A model generated the notes under the pieces. It made no database searches, was not told the DNA's origin, and worked only from the letters and a program-made list of their open reading frames with translations. 45,200 bases of DNA from Frigoribacterium sp. Leaf186 (GTDB lineage Bacteria; Actinomycetota; Actinomycetes; Actinomycetales; Microbacteriaceae), in assembly GCF_001423905.1 (NCBI RefSeq), contig NZ_LMPQ01000010.1:368618-413817 (forward strand), read 5' to 3'. The position numbers and the translations under genes are program-made. Positions 13,349 through 22,248 of this stretch are shown here, piece by piece; positions within the stretch are counted from its first letter, which is position 1; the number at the start of each line of letters is the position of its first letter.

Positions 13349-14536
13349 TTCGCGCCAGCCCACCGGCACGCCGAGCAGGTGCACCGTGCCCGGGGTCGCC
13401 GTGTCGTCCTCGCCGACCACCGCGGCCGCCGCCACGGGCGCGACCGCGCGGACGGCCTCGACCCAGCGGGCCGTGTCGTCGTGCTTGCGTCCGACGTCGA
13501 CCGCGACCCAGACCTGGTCGGCGGCGATCGCCTCGAGGGTGGCGGGGGCCGCGGCGTCCCAGGCGAGGGCCGTCACGACGGCCGAGTTCTCGTGCACGCC
13601 GGTCGCCCGGGCCAGGATGCCGCTGCGACGGTCGGACACGTCGACCGACCGGAGTCCGAAGGTCGACGCCATCTGGGCGGCCACGCGGAACGCGTCGCCG
13701 GGGCGACCGACCACGACGACGAGGTCGCCTGCCCCGCGCGACACGTCGGGGGCGGGCGGCACGCCCGGGGTGGCCACGGCCCGGGCCTGCGCGGCGAGGG
13801 CGTCGGCGGCGGCCGCGAGCGAGGCGGCCGTGCGGCGGGGAGCGGCCCCGTACGGCGCGTCGGGGTCGGCGGCGTCACCGTCGGCGAAGGCGGAGGCGCC
13901 CGCGGCACCGGCGGCAGCACCGGCAGCACCGGCCGCCGGCGCGATGCCGTTGAAGGTGAGGTCGTCCATGATCGAGGCGAAGGCGTCGGTGCGCGTCGAC
14001 ACGTCGACCGGGGGCGCGACCGGCACCGCACCTCCTGCGGTCGCCGCCGAGGCCGTCGAGGCGGTCGCCGCCGCCGAGGCAGCGCCCCCGCCCGCCGCAG
14101 CGGCCGCCCGGGCGGCCCGACGGGGGCTCACCGGCGCGGCCGACCCGGTCAGCACGTCGTCGAACCCGTCACGCACCGGGGTGCTCGAGGCGACCGCGTC
14201 ACCGGGGGCCATCGACGCCGACCACGCGGCCCGCGGCACGGGCGTGCCCGACCGCAGGGCGTCCTCGGCCTCGTCGGCCGAGGCCAGCAGCGCCGCGATG
14301 CCCGCGCGTTCGGCCGGCACCGGCGTCGTGATGCGCACGCGGGCGACGGGCAGGTCGATCGCGGGGTCGGGCACCTCGACGGTGACCTCGTAGTGCTTGC
14401 GGGCGAAGAAGCCGGCGACTCCCCCGACGGTGACCTTCTGGGCGGCGACGATGCGCGCCGAGGCGCCGTGGGTCGCCCGCACCTCGCGGCGCAGCTCGTC
14501 GAGCGAGTCGCCGGTCATGACGATCGTGGTCGCCAT
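13331..14536 (-). CDS. FlhF-like protein with degenerate SRP-type GTPase domain
   Basis: 401 aa, directly after flhA, where FlhF is usually encoded. The N-terminus has the FlhF signature: MATTIVMTGDSLDELRREV, then ATHGASARIVAAQKVTVGG and GFFARKHYEV. A long A/P/T-rich linker (about 80-265) leads to a C-terminal domain beginning DLVVVVGRPGDAFRVAAQMA (about 268-287). In FlhF this is the P-loop (G-x4-GKTT); here the GKT is missing, and the later SGILARATG, WVAVDVGRK segments keep only the fold. So the protein has probably lost GTP binding. FlhF places flagella at the pole together with FlhG; no FlhG is visible here. I infer a non-catalytic FlhF-derived factor. The gene ends inside a repeat hairpin. 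Confidence 0.7.
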   Translation of the reverse strand: MATTIVMTGDSLDELRREVRATHGASARIVAAQKVTVGGVAGFFARKHYEVTVEVPDPAIDLPVARVRITTPVPAERAGIAALLASADEAEDALRSGTPVPRAAWSASMAPGDAVASSTPVRDGFDDVLTGSAAPVSPRRAARAAAAAGGGAASAAATASTASAATAGGAVPVAPPVDVSTRTDAFASIMDDLTFNGIAPAAGAAGAAAGAAGASAFADGDAADPDAPYGAAPRRTAASLAAAADALAAQARAVATPGVPPAPDVSRGAGDLVVVVGRPGDAFRVAAQMASTFGLRSVDVSDRRSGILARATGVHENSAVVTALAWDAAAPATLEAIAADQVWVAVDVGRKHDDTARWVEAVRAVAPVAAAAVVGEDDTATPGTVHLLGVPVGWREGGAGR

Positions 14537-14537
14537 C

Positions 14538-16589
14538 TCAGGCCACGATCGAGTCGGTCGCGCGGACGACGCCGACGGTCTCGATGGTCGACCCGGCGGC
14601 GGTGGCCTCCTGGTACGAGAGCACGGGCAGGCCGTTCTGCTGGGCCGAGACGAGCCGGTGGATCGCCGGTCGCAGCGCCGGCGCGCAGACCAGCACCGCG
14701 CCGAGCCCCTGCGCCTCGACCGCCTGCACGGCCTCGCGCAGCGAGCCGAGCACCTGCTCGACCCGGTGGCCGTCGAGCAGGATCTGGGTGCCCTGGTCGC
14801 TCGGCCGCAACCCCTCGAGCATCGACTGCTCGAGGGTCGGGTCGATCATGATGACCCGCAGCACGCGCCCGTCGAGGTACTGCGCCGTGAGCGCGGGGCC
14901 CAAGGAGGCGCGGGCCGCCTCGACGAGTCCCTCCGGGTCGGTCGACACCTTGGCCCGCAGCGTCAGCCCCTCGCAGATGCGGGCGAGGTCGTTGATCGGG
15001 ATGCGCTCGGCGAGCAGCCCCTGCAGGACGCGCTGCAGCTCGGCGAGCGAGAGCATGTTCGGCACGAGGTCGTCGACGGCGGGTGCGTTGACCTGCTTGA
15101 CGCCCTCGGTGAGCACGCGGACGTCCTCGCGGGTCAGCAGTCGGGCGGCGTTGTCGGCGATGATCGACGACAGGTGGGTGACGAGCACCGAGACGCGGTC
15201 GATCACGGTCGCGCCGGTCATCTCGGCGCTGTGCCGCATCTCGGCGGGCACCCACTTGCCGGCCAGGCCGAAGACGGGTTCGACGGTCGCGGTGCCGGGC
15301 AGCCCGTCGAGCTGGTCGCCGAGGGCGAGCACCGAGCGGGCCGGGGCCTGGCCGCGGCCGGCCTCGACGCCCGCGATTCGGATGGAGTACGTCGCGGGCG
15401 GCAGGTCGACGCTGTCGCGGGTGCGGACCGGCGGCACGACGATGCCGAGGTCGACGGCGATCTTGCGGCGCAGCGCCTTGACGCGACCGAGCAGGTCGTC
15501 CGAGCCGCCGCCGACCATGTCGACCAGGTCGGGCGCCAGCAGGATCTCGAGGGCGTGCACCCGCATCTGCTCGAGCAGGTCGTCGGTGGTGTCGGTGGGG
15601 GCGACGACCGCCGCCTGCTGTTCTGCGAGGGCCGCGCGCGCCTCCTCGGCCTTGGCGGCCACGCCGAGCCGGTACGCGACGACGAGCAAGCCGCCGCCGA
15701 TCAGCAGGAAGGCGACGATCGGCATGCCGGGGATGAACCCCATGCCGATCGCGGCGACGCCGGCGACGGCGAGCGCGATGCGCGACTGGCCGAGCTGCGA
15801 CGCGGCCTGTGCGCCCATCTCGGTGTCGGCGCCCGAGCGGGTGACGATCATGCCGGTCGAGACGGCCATCAGCAGGGCGGGGATCTGGGTGGTCAGGCCG
15901 TCGCCGATGGTGAGCAGGCCGTAGTGCGACAGGGCGTCGCCGATGGCCATGCCGTTCTGCAGGGCGCCGATCGCGATGCCGCCGACCAGGTTGATGATGA
16001 TGATGATGATGCCGGCGATGGCGTCACCCTTGACGAACTTCGACGCGCCGTCCATCGCACCGTAGAAGTCGGCCTCGGCGCTGACGTCGGCGCGACGCTG
16101 CTTGGCGACCTCGTCGGTGATCAGGCCGGCGTTGAGGTCGGCGTCGATCGCCATCTGCTTGCCGGGCATGGCGTCGAGGGTGAAGCGCGCGCCCACCTCG
16201 GCGACGCGCTCGGCACCCTTCGTGACGACCACGAACTGGATCACGACCAGGATCAGGAAGATCACCGAGCCGATGATGATCGAGCCGCTCACCGCGACGT
16301 GGCCGAACGCGGCGATGACGTCGCCCGCGTAGCCGTCGCCCAGCACGAGCCGCGTCGACGCGACGTTCAGCCCGAGGCGGAACAGCGTCGCGACGAGCAG
16401 CAGCGACGGGAACACCGAGAAGTCGAGCGGCTTCTTGACGAACAGCGTGGTCAGCAGGATCACCAGCGCCAACAGGATGTTGAGGATGATCAGCACGTCG
16501 AGCAGCGGTGCGGGCACCGGCACGACGAGCAACAGCACGATGCCGACGATGCCGACCGGGACGGCGAGCTTGGGCAGGGTGGACTTCAT
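14538..16589 (-). CDS. flhA: Flagellar type III secretion export gate FlhA
   Basis: 683 aa, full length. N-terminal half has about eight membrane segments, beginning at VGIVGIVLLLVVPVPAPLLD, with the family motif VAEVGARFTLDAMPGKQMAID and DLNAGLITDEVAK (FHIPEP loop, conserved cytoplasmic charged loop that interacts with FlhB and couples proton flow). The C-terminal half is the soluble nonameric ring that binds export chaperones (…VDRVSVLVTHLSSII…). The ATG overlaps the end of flhB by four bases. No oddities in frame or length. Confidence 0.98.
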   Translation of the reverse strand: MKSTLPKLAVPVGIVGIVLLLVVPVPAPLLDVLIILNILLALVILLTTLFVKKPLDFSVFPSLLLVATLFRLGLNVASTRLVLGDGYAGDVIAAFGHVAVSGSIIIGSVIFLILVVIQFVVVTKGAERVAEVGARFTLDAMPGKQMAIDADLNAGLITDEVAKQRRADVSAEADFYGAMDGASKFVKGDAIAGIIIIIINLVGGIAIGALQNGMAIGDALSHYGLLTIGDGLTTQIPALLMAVSTGMIVTRSGADTEMGAQAASQLGQSRIALAVAGVAAIGMGFIPGMPIVAFLLIGGGLLVVAYRLGVAAKAEEARAALAEQQAAVVAPTDTTDDLLEQMRVHALEILLAPDLVDMVGGGSDDLLGRVKALRRKIAVDLGIVVPPVRTRDSVDLPPATYSIRIAGVEAGRGQAPARSVLALGDQLDGLPGTATVEPVFGLAGKWVPAEMRHSAEMTGATVIDRVSVLVTHLSSIIADNAARLLTREDVRVLTEGVKQVNAPAVDDLVPNMLSLAELQRVLQGLLAERIPINDLARICEGLTLRAKVSTDPEGLVEAARASLGPALTAQYLDGRVLRVIMIDPTLEQSMLEGLRPSDQGTQILLDGHRVEQVLGSLREAVQAVEAQGLGAVLVCAPALRPAIHRLVSAQQNGLPVLSYQEATAAGSTIETVGVVRATDSIVA

Positions 16590-17869
16590 CGGGTGCCTCC
16601 AGAGGTGGCGGGGCGGACGGAGCGTGGGGGCGCGGGAGGCGCGGTGCGGGAGGTCGCGGAGCCCGCGGAGCCCGCGGCGGTCGCGGCCGTCGCGGCCGTC
16701 GCGACCTCGCGGGCGATGCGGATGCGGCGCGGCACGGCGTCGGCCTCGAGCGACTCGGGGGCGAGGACGCCGGCGACCTCGTCGGCCGTCGTGACGCGGG
16801 GCGGGGTGTGCGTGCCGGTCAGCGTGCCGCGGGCCTTGAGCGCCATGACGAAGGTGAGCACGCGGGCCACGGGCGTGTAGAGGTCGACCGGGATCTCGTC
16901 GCCGAGGCCGCAGGCGGCGTGCAGGGCGCGGGTCAGGGGCACGTCGACGACGAGCGGCACGCCGTCGGCGGTGGCCTGCTCGCGGATGCGGGCCGCGACC
17001 GTGCCGGCGCCCTTCGCGACGACGCGGGGGGCCGACTTGCCGGGCTCGTACTTCACGGCGACGGCGTAGTCGGTCGGGTTGACCATGACGACGTCGGCGT
17101 CGGCGATGGCCCCGATCATGCGGTTGCGGCTCATCGCGAGCTGGCGGGACCGCCGCTGCGACTTGACCAGGGGGTCGCCGTCGCTCGACTTGTTCTCGTC
17201 CTTGACCTCTTTCTTGGTCATGCGCGTCTTCTTGCGGTTGCGACGCATGACGACGAAGACGTCGGCGAAGGCGAGCAGCAGGCCGGCCGCGATCGCCGCC
17301 CTGATCAGGATGCCGGTGCCTGCCTTGGCCTCCTCGAGCACGGCCGAGACGCTGAGCCCGCCGCCGCTCATCAGCACGGGCATGAGGCCCTGGATCGCGA
17401 ACCAGAGCACGAGGCCGACGACGGTCGTCTTGATGAGGGCCTTCGCGCCGTTCCAGAGCGCCTGGGTGCCGAAGGTGTTCTTCAGGCCGTTGAGCAGGTT
17501 GAACTGCTCGTAGTTGCCGGTCATGCGCTTGATGTGGACGCCGCCCTGCACGATCGCGGTGGCGAGAACGGCCACGCCGACCACCGCGAGCATCGGCCCG
17601 ATCGTGGCGGCCATCGACCCGGCGCCCTGCATCAGCTCGGTGACGACCGTCGACGAGTCGGGGTGCGCGATCGCCTGACGGATCGAGAAGATCTGGTCGA
17701 CTCCGGCCGACGAGGCCCGCTCGATGGTCGACGGGATCATCACGGCGGCCGCGCCGACGCCCACCCAGGCGCTGAGGTCCTGCGACCGGGACAGCTGGCC
17801 CTTCGAGTGGACCTCTTTCATGCGCTTGTCGGTCGCGGCCTCTGAACGCTCGCCGGAGTCGTCCGCCAT
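16586..17869 (-). CDS. flhB: Flagellar export switch protein FlhB
   Basis: 427 aa against the usual 355-385. N-terminus SGERSEAATDKRMKEVHSKG is the standard FlhB lead; four membrane spans follow (first at WVGVGAAAVMIPS). The autocleavage site is NPTD in MVNPTDYAVAVKY, instead of the common NPTH; the N-P pair needed for cleavage is intact. FlhB cleavage lets the exporter switch from hook to filament substrates with FliK. The extra ~75 C-terminal residues are Ala/Pro/Arg-rich and contain a copy of the GGAGGCGCGG repeat (16635-16644), so they look like a late extension. Overlaps flhA (ATGA) and lies one base from fliR. Confidence 0.97.
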   Translation of the reverse strand: MADDSGERSEAATDKRMKEVHSKGQLSRSQDLSAWVGVGAAAVMIPSTIERASSAGVDQIFSIRQAIAHPDSSTVVTELMQGAGSMAATIGPMLAVVGVAVLATAIVQGGVHIKRMTGNYEQFNLLNGLKNTFGTQALWNGAKALIKTTVVGLVLWFAIQGLMPVLMSGGGLSVSAVLEEAKAGTGILIRAAIAAGLLLAFADVFVVMRRNRKKTRMTKKEVKDENKSSDGDPLVKSQRRSRQLAMSRNRMIGAIADADVVMVNPTDYAVAVKYEPGKSAPRVVAKGAGTVAARIREQATADGVPLVVDVPLTRALHAACGLGDEIPVDLYTPVARVLTFVMALKARGTLTGTHTPPRVTTADEVAGVLAPESLEADAVPRRIRIAREVATAATAATAAGSAGSATSRTAPPAPPRSVRPATSGGTR

Positions 17870-17870
17870 G

Positions 17871-18623
17871 TCAGCCCACCCCCAGCAGCATGTCGGCGGC
17901 GTCGCCGGTGAGCGAGGCCACGACGCCGGGCAGCGCGAGGAACACGCCGCCGGCCAGCATGACCGTCATCAGGATCTTGAGCGGGAACCCCATCGCGTAG
18001 GCGTTGAGGGCGGGCGCGACGCGCGAGAGCAGGCCGAGGCCGACGTCGGCGAGGAACAGCACGACGCAGAGCGGCCCGGCGATCTGGATCGTCGAGAGGA
18101 AGAGCTGGCTGACGCCCGTGGTGAGCAGTTCGACCGGGCGGGTGAGGTCCATGCCGAGGCCGAGCGGGACGGCGTCGAACGAGCGCGTGAGCCCGCCGAT
18201 GATCAGCTGGTAGCCGCCGGTCGCGAACATCAGTGCCAGCGCAGTCATCTGGAACAACCGGGTGAACTGCGCGCCGTTGACCATCGACTGCGGGTCGAAC
18301 GCCTGGGCGAGCGTGAAGCCGCCGAAGAGGTCGATCAGGCTGCCGGCGGCCTGCACCGCCGCGAAGGCGACGAACACCAAGAAGCCCAGGACGGCGCCGA
18401 CGACGATCTCGAGGACGAGCGCCATGACGAACGGGCCCGTCTCGAGCGAGACGTAGCCGGGGGCGACCCGGGGGGCGACGGCGAGCGCCAGGCCGATGCC
18501 GAGCATCGCCTTCACCCGCGCTGGGAACGCCCGGTACGAGAACGGAGGCGCGACCACGATGAACGCGGTCATGCGGACGGCGGCGAGCAGCGTGGCCTCG
18601 AGCCAGCTCAGGTCGAACGACAC
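17871..18623 (-). CDS. fliR: Flagellar export apparatus protein FliR
   Basis: 250 aa from the GTG at 18623, chosen because AGGGG lies five bases upstream and the length is right; the frame stays open much further but that stretch overlaps fliQ and is not FliR-like. Six or so membrane spans: WLEATLLAAVRMTAFIVVAPPF, the FPARVKAMLGIGLALAVAP region, FVMALVLEIVVGAVLGF, and the conserved GGFTLAQAFDPQSM. FliR joins FliP5-FliQ4 to form the export channel under the MS ring. Confidence 0.96.
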   Translation of the reverse strand: MSFDLSWLEATLLAAVRMTAFIVVAPPFSYRAFPARVKAMLGIGLALAVAPRVAPGYVSLETGPFVMALVLEIVVGAVLGFLVFVAFAAVQAAGSLIDLFGGFTLAQAFDPQSMVNGAQFTRLFQMTALALMFATGGYQLIIGGLTRSFDAVPLGLGMDLTRPVELLTTGVSQLFLSTIQIAGPLCVVLFLADVGLGLLSRVAPALNAYAMGFPLKILMTVMLAGGVFLALPGVVASLTGDAADMLLGVG

Positions 18624-18631
18624 GGTCGCCC

Positions 18632-18907
18632 CTACCCGCCGCTGAGCAGCTGCGGGATGCGGTCGAAGACGGTCGTCGTGAACGACACCATCTCGCTGAT
18701 CATCCAGTGCCCGCAGACGACGAGGGCGATGCCCACGGCGACGGCCTTGGGCACGAACGAGAGCGTGACCTCCTGGATCTGCGTGATCGACTGCAGCAGC
18801 GAGATGGCGAACCCCACCACGAGCGAGGTGATCAGCACGGGCGCGGCGAGCTTGCCCGTGATGATGAGGGCCTGCATCGAGAGGTCGAGGACGGCGTTGG
18901 AATCCAT
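18632..18907 (-). CDS. fliQ: Flagellar export apparatus protein FliQ
   Basis: 91 aa, the usual size. Two membrane helices with the family's KLAAPVLITSLVVGFAISLLQ and the conserved ITQIQEVTLSFVPKAVAV between them. Start ATG at 18907 overlaps the fliP stop by one base (TGATG); stop lies eight bases before fliR. Structural subunit of the FliPQR channel. Confidence 0.97.
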   Translation of the reverse strand: MDSNAVLDLSMQALIITGKLAAPVLITSLVVGFAISLLQSITQIQEVTLSFVPKAVAVGIALVVCGHWMISEMVSFTTTVFDRIPQLLSGG

Positions 18908-19953
18908 CAGGCACCCACCTGGTAACTCTCGATGAGGCTCTTGATGATGAGTCCCCAGCCGTCGACGAGGACGAACAGCAGGATCTTGAAGGGCAGCGAG
19001 ATCATCACGGGGGGCAGCATCATCATGCCCATCGACATGAGGGCGGCGCTGACGACGAGGTCGATGACGAGGAAAGGGATGAAGATGACGAAGCCGATGA
19101 TGAACGCGGCGCGCAGCTCGCTGATCATGAACGACGGGATGAGCGTCAGCAGAGGCACGTCGGCCTGGCTGTCGGGGTTCGGCTGGCCCGCTGAGCGGGT
19201 CATCAGCGCGAGGTCCTCTTCGCGGGTGTGGGCGAGCATGAACTCGCGCAGCGGCGCGATGCCGGCGTCGATCGCGCCCTGCAGGTCGAGGCGGCCGTCG
19301 AGGTAGGGCTGCACGGCGTCCGTGTTGATGTGGGTCAGGATCGGAGCCATGATGAACAGGCTCAAGAACAGGGCCAGCCCGGCGAGCACCTGGTTCGGCG
19401 GGATCGACGGCAGCGCGAGGGCGTTGCGGGTCATCGCGAGCACCACGAAGATCTTCGTGAACGACGTCATCATGAGCAGCAGCGCGGGGGCGACGCTCAG
19501 CAGCGTGATGCCGATCAGGGTGACGACGGCCTGGCTGGGTGCCCCGTCGGGGCCGTTGATGTCGATGTTCAGGCCGCCGGTGCCCGTGCCGTCCGACGTC
19601 GTCTGGTCGGTCTCGGTGAAGTCGGTGGGCGTCGTGCCGGTGGTGCCCTCGGTGCCGGTGCCGTCCGTGGCCGGGGCCGTGGGGGCGGTGGGGGCCGTCG
19701 GGGCGACCGGTGCGGCGTTCGCCTGCTGACCGATCAGCATGACGAGGGCCGACGCCACGACGAGGGCGAGCAGCGTGACGACGACCGCCCGGGCGAAGCG
19801 CGTCTCGGCGAAGCGGACCGGGGCCGTGCCGACCACCGAGCGGCCGAGCGGGGCGCCGTGCAGGCCGTCGCGGAGCGTCGGGCGGACGAGCCGACGCAGG
19901 GCGACGGCGAAGGAGGGGCGGGTCGAGGGGGCGGACGACCGACGGCCGGTCAT
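18907..19953 (-). CDS. fliP: Flagellar export apparatus protein FliP with N-terminal extension
   Basis: 348 aa from the ATG that overlaps the fliO stop (ATGA); FliP is normally ~245-260. The core starts near residue 140 with the family's LIGITLLSVAPALLLMMTSF and continues with LAMTRNALALPSIPPNQVLAGLA, FIIGFVIFIPFLVIDLVVSA and MMMLPPVMISLPFKILLFVL. The extension has ~50 basic residues, a hydrophobic segment (VVVTLLALVVASALVMLIG) ending QANAAPVAP that could be a cleavable signal, and a ~45-residue T/G/A/P/D linker including repeated APT triplets. In enteric bacteria FliP has a short cleaved signal; here that has become a much longer leader. Confidence 0.96.
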   Translation of the reverse strand: MTGRRSSAPSTRPSFAVALRRLVRPTLRDGLHGAPLGRSVVGTAPVRFAETRFARAVVVTLLALVVASALVMLIGQQANAAPVAPTAPTAPTAPATDGTGTEGTTGTTPTDFTETDQTTSDGTGTGGLNIDINGPDGAPSQAVVTLIGITLLSVAPALLLMMTSFTKIFVVLAMTRNALALPSIPPNQVLAGLALFLSLFIMAPILTHINTDAVQPYLDGRLDLQGAIDAGIAPLREFMLAHTREEDLALMTRSAGQPNPDSQADVPLLTLIPSFMISELRAAFIIGFVIFIPFLVIDLVVSAALMSMGMMMLPPVMISLPFKILLFVLVDGWGLIIKSLIESYQVGA

Positions 19954-20567
19954 CCGGCTCGTCCGCTGCGGAGGGCCGCTGCCGCCTGGCGCCACGTGTC
20001 GGGGGCCAGGATCGAGCCCTCGATCGACTTCGCGGCACGGCCGCGGCCGCTGCGGCGCTCGGCGAGGTCGCGGGGCCGCGAGGCGGCGGCACGACGGGCG
20101 GCACCGCGGGGGCGGAGCAGTTCGGCGGGGGTGGAGTCGAGGGGGGTCGCGTCGACGTGACGGGCCGGCAGCTCGTCGCGGACCGCGGCGCTCTCGGCCG
20201 ACAGGACGGACGCGAAGGCGACGGGCGCGATCGGGGTGACCCGCGCCTCCTGGGCCTCGGGCGCGACATCGTCGACGCGGGGCTCGGGGACGAGCGTGAG
20301 GGCACCGGCGTCGACCGGACGGTCGGCCGCGGCCAGCACGGTCACCGACGACTCGGTGACGCCGAGCACCAGGCGCTCGCCCTCGACGTCGACGACGACG
20401 ACGCTCGCCTTCGCCCCGACGCCCTGACGGGCGACGACCGAGACCTGCGACGTGGCGCGGGTGCCCGCACGACCGCCCTTCACCAGGCGCTTCTGCAGCA
20501 CCCAGAGCAGGGCGAGGACCACGCCCAACGAGAGGACGACCCGCAGGCCGACGACGACGGTGTCCAC
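19950..20567 (-). CDS. fliO: Flagellar biosynthetic protein FliO
   Basis: 205 aa. One N-terminal transmembrane helix (VVVGLRVVLSLGVVLALLWVLQKRL) followed by a small cytoplasmic domain with VVARQGVGAKASVVVVDVEG and RLVLGVTESSVTVL, the recognisable FliO/FliZ pattern ('...a.kS.vlV.vg...lllGv....v.ll'). A ~100-residue Ala/Arg/Pro-rich tail is beyond family length and contains a GGAGGCGCGG repeat copy (20241-20250). FliO helps FliP assemble. Lies two bases after fliN and overlaps fliP. Confidence 0.9.
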   Translation of the reverse strand: MDTVVVGLRVVLSLGVVLALLWVLQKRLVKGGRAGTRATSQVSVVARQGVGAKASVVVVDVEGERLVLGVTESSVTVLAAADRPVDAGALTLVPEPRVDDVAPEAQEARVTPIAPVAFASVLSAESAAVRDELPARHVDATPLDSTPAELLRPRGAARRAAASRPRDLAERRSGRGRAAKSIEGSILAPDTWRQAAAALRSGRAG

Positions 20568-20569
20568 GA

Positions 20570-21295
20570 TCAGGCGAGACCGTCGGCGACGTCGAGGATC
20601 TTGGTGATGCGGACGGCGTAGTCCTGGTCGACGACGACGACCTCGCCGTGCGCGATCAGGCGGCCGTTGAGCAGCACGTCGGCGGGCGCACCGGCCGAGC
20701 GGTCGAGCTCGATGACGGCGCCGGGCTCGAGGCCGAGGACGTCGCGGACCGACATGCGGGTGCGGCCGATCTCGACGGTCAGCGCCATCTCGACGTTGTT
20801 GATGCGGCCGAGGTTGCCGGTCGACACCGCGCCCGCGCTCGGCGACGCCGACGACGGGCCGGCGATCGTGCCGGTCTCGCGGAGGCGCAGGGCGAACCAG
20901 CCGGCGGGCTGGCCCGCGGCCGTGAGTTCGAAGACGACCGTCTCGGGGTCGGCGAGCAGGGCGTCGGCCGACTCGCGGCGGCTCTCGCCGAGCACTCCGG
21001 TGCCGAGCACGCCGGTCGCCGCCTCGAGGGCGGGGCGCAGCACGTCCGAGACCGACACCAGGGGGTTGTCGGTGCCCGCGGCGGCGGCGAGCTGGTCCAT
21101 GTCGGTCAGGACGACCGCGGTGTCGGCCGAGACCGACCCGACGAACGACGTGACGACGACCGACGAGCCCGCGACGCTCAGACCGGGGGCGGACGCCGCG
21201 TCGACGGCCACGGCACGCAGCGGCGTGGGGGTCGGCAGCTGGGCGACCAGCGCCTCGGCCGCCGCGGTGTGCAGGGTGATGGTCGTGCCGGTCAT
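20570..21295 (-). CDS. fliN: Flagellar switch protein FliN with extra N-terminal domain
   Basis: 241 aa from an ATG overlapping the fliM stop (ATGA) with AAGGA upstream. The C-terminal ~80 residues are a clear SpoA/FliN domain: VEMALTVEIGRTRMSVRDVL, GAVIELDRSAGAPADVLLNG, RLIAHGEVVVVDQDYAVRIT. About 150 residues precede it, containing SFVGSVSADTAVVLTD and VSDVLRPALEAATGVLG, which recall the CheC/CheX-like N-terminal domains of FliY-type proteins, though I do not see the paired E-x2-N phosphatase motif, so dephosphorylation of CheY is not supported. Part of the C-ring that sets rotation direction. The SpoA assignment is firm; the N-terminal domain is a guess. Confidence 0.93.
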   Translation of the reverse strand: MTGTTITLHTAAAEALVAQLPTPTPLRAVAVDAASAPGLSVAGSSVVVTSFVGSVSADTAVVLTDMDQLAAAAGTDNPLVSVSDVLRPALEAATGVLGTGVLGESRRESADALLADPETVVFELTAAGQPAGWFALRLRETGTIAGPSSASPSAGAVSTGNLGRINNVEMALTVEIGRTRMSVRDVLGLEPGAVIELDRSAGAPADVLLNGRLIAHGEVVVVDQDYAVRITKILDVADGLA

Positions 21296-22239
21296 GAGGT
21301 TCCTTCTTCGGTGCCGGTCAGGGAGGTGGAGACGACGATGCCGGCCAGTCGCGAGCCCGCGGCCCCGACGGCGGCACGCCCGACGGCCTGACCGTCGACG
21401 CTGATCTCGAGGGGGCGGTGCTGCGGGTGCGGCAGCGGCAGCAGGTCGCCGACGGCCAGCCCGAGCACGACGCTCGGCAGCACCGCGGCGGGGGCGAAGG
21501 TCAGCGAGACGCCGACCGGCACCGAGGCCAGCTGGGCGCCGAGCAGGTCGCGGGCGTCGGCGGCGTCGATCGTCGGGTTGGACTCGCCGAGCTGCGACAG
21601 CAGCACGTCGGCGGGGATCGCGACCGTGCCGGGCGCCACGCGCTCGCCGACGCGGATCTCGAACGAGGCCACGATCATCAGGTCGGACTTCTGCGCAGCC
21701 TGGGCGAACTGCGAGTTGTACTGGAACCCGCCGACGCTGATCGGGTCGGCGAGCATCGTGCCGAACGAGTAGCGCAGGTCGTCGAGGGCGTCGTCCATCA
21801 GGCGGCGGACGAGGGCCTGCTCGACCGGCGTGAACGTGCGCTCGGGCAGCGCCGTGGGCTTCACCGCGCCGAGCATGTGGCTGACCCAGGTGAGGGCGGC
21901 CGACGACGGGAACTGGATGACGGCCTTGGCCGAGACGCCCTCGAGTGCACAGAGCACCATCGCGGTGGTCGCCGGCAGCGACGAGGCGTACTCGTCGTAG
22001 GTGAGCATCTGCACCTGCTCGCAGGTGACCGACGACAGCACCCGCACCTTGGCGGTGAGCTGCGTGCCCCACTGGCGGGCGAAGGTGTCGAAGGCCAGCT
22101 CGAGGACGCGCGAGTGCTCGCGGGCGAGCGTCGTCGGGCGGCGGAAGTCGTATACCTCGACGGTCTTCTGCGGGCGCGCCGACGCACCGACCGTCACGGT
22201 CGTCGCGGTGCTGCCCGTCGGGGCGTCGAGGAGTGTCAC
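21292..22239 (-). CDS. fliM: Flagellar switch protein FliM
   Basis: 315 aa. VEVYDFRRPTTLAREHSRVL and LAFDTFARQWGTQLTAKVRV form the typical start of the FliM middle (CheC-like) domain; the C-terminal SpoA domain ends with PHPQHRPLEISVDGQAVGRAAVG. The short N-terminal CheY-binding motif of enteric FliM (LSQ-x-EIDALL) is not present: the protein begins MTLLDAPTGSTATT. Start is GTG at 22239, only nine bases downstream of the predicted -10 element, so the message should have almost no leader and no ribosome site. First gene of fliMNOPQR-flhBAF. Confidence 0.95.
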   Translation of the reverse strand: MTLLDAPTGSTATTVTVGASARPQKTVEVYDFRRPTTLAREHSRVLELAFDTFARQWGTQLTAKVRVLSSVTCEQVQMLTYDEYASSLPATTAMVLCALEGVSAKAVIQFPSSAALTWVSHMLGAVKPTALPERTFTPVEQALVRRLMDDALDDLRYSFGTMLADPISVGGFQYNSQFAQAAQKSDLMIVASFEIRVGERVAPGTVAIPADVLLSQLGESNPTIDAADARDLLGAQLASVPVGVSLTFAPAAVLPSVVLGLAVGDLLPLPHPQHRPLEISVDGQAVGRAAVGAAGSRLAGIVVSTSLTGTEEGTS

Positions 22240-22248
22240 GGACGGAGC

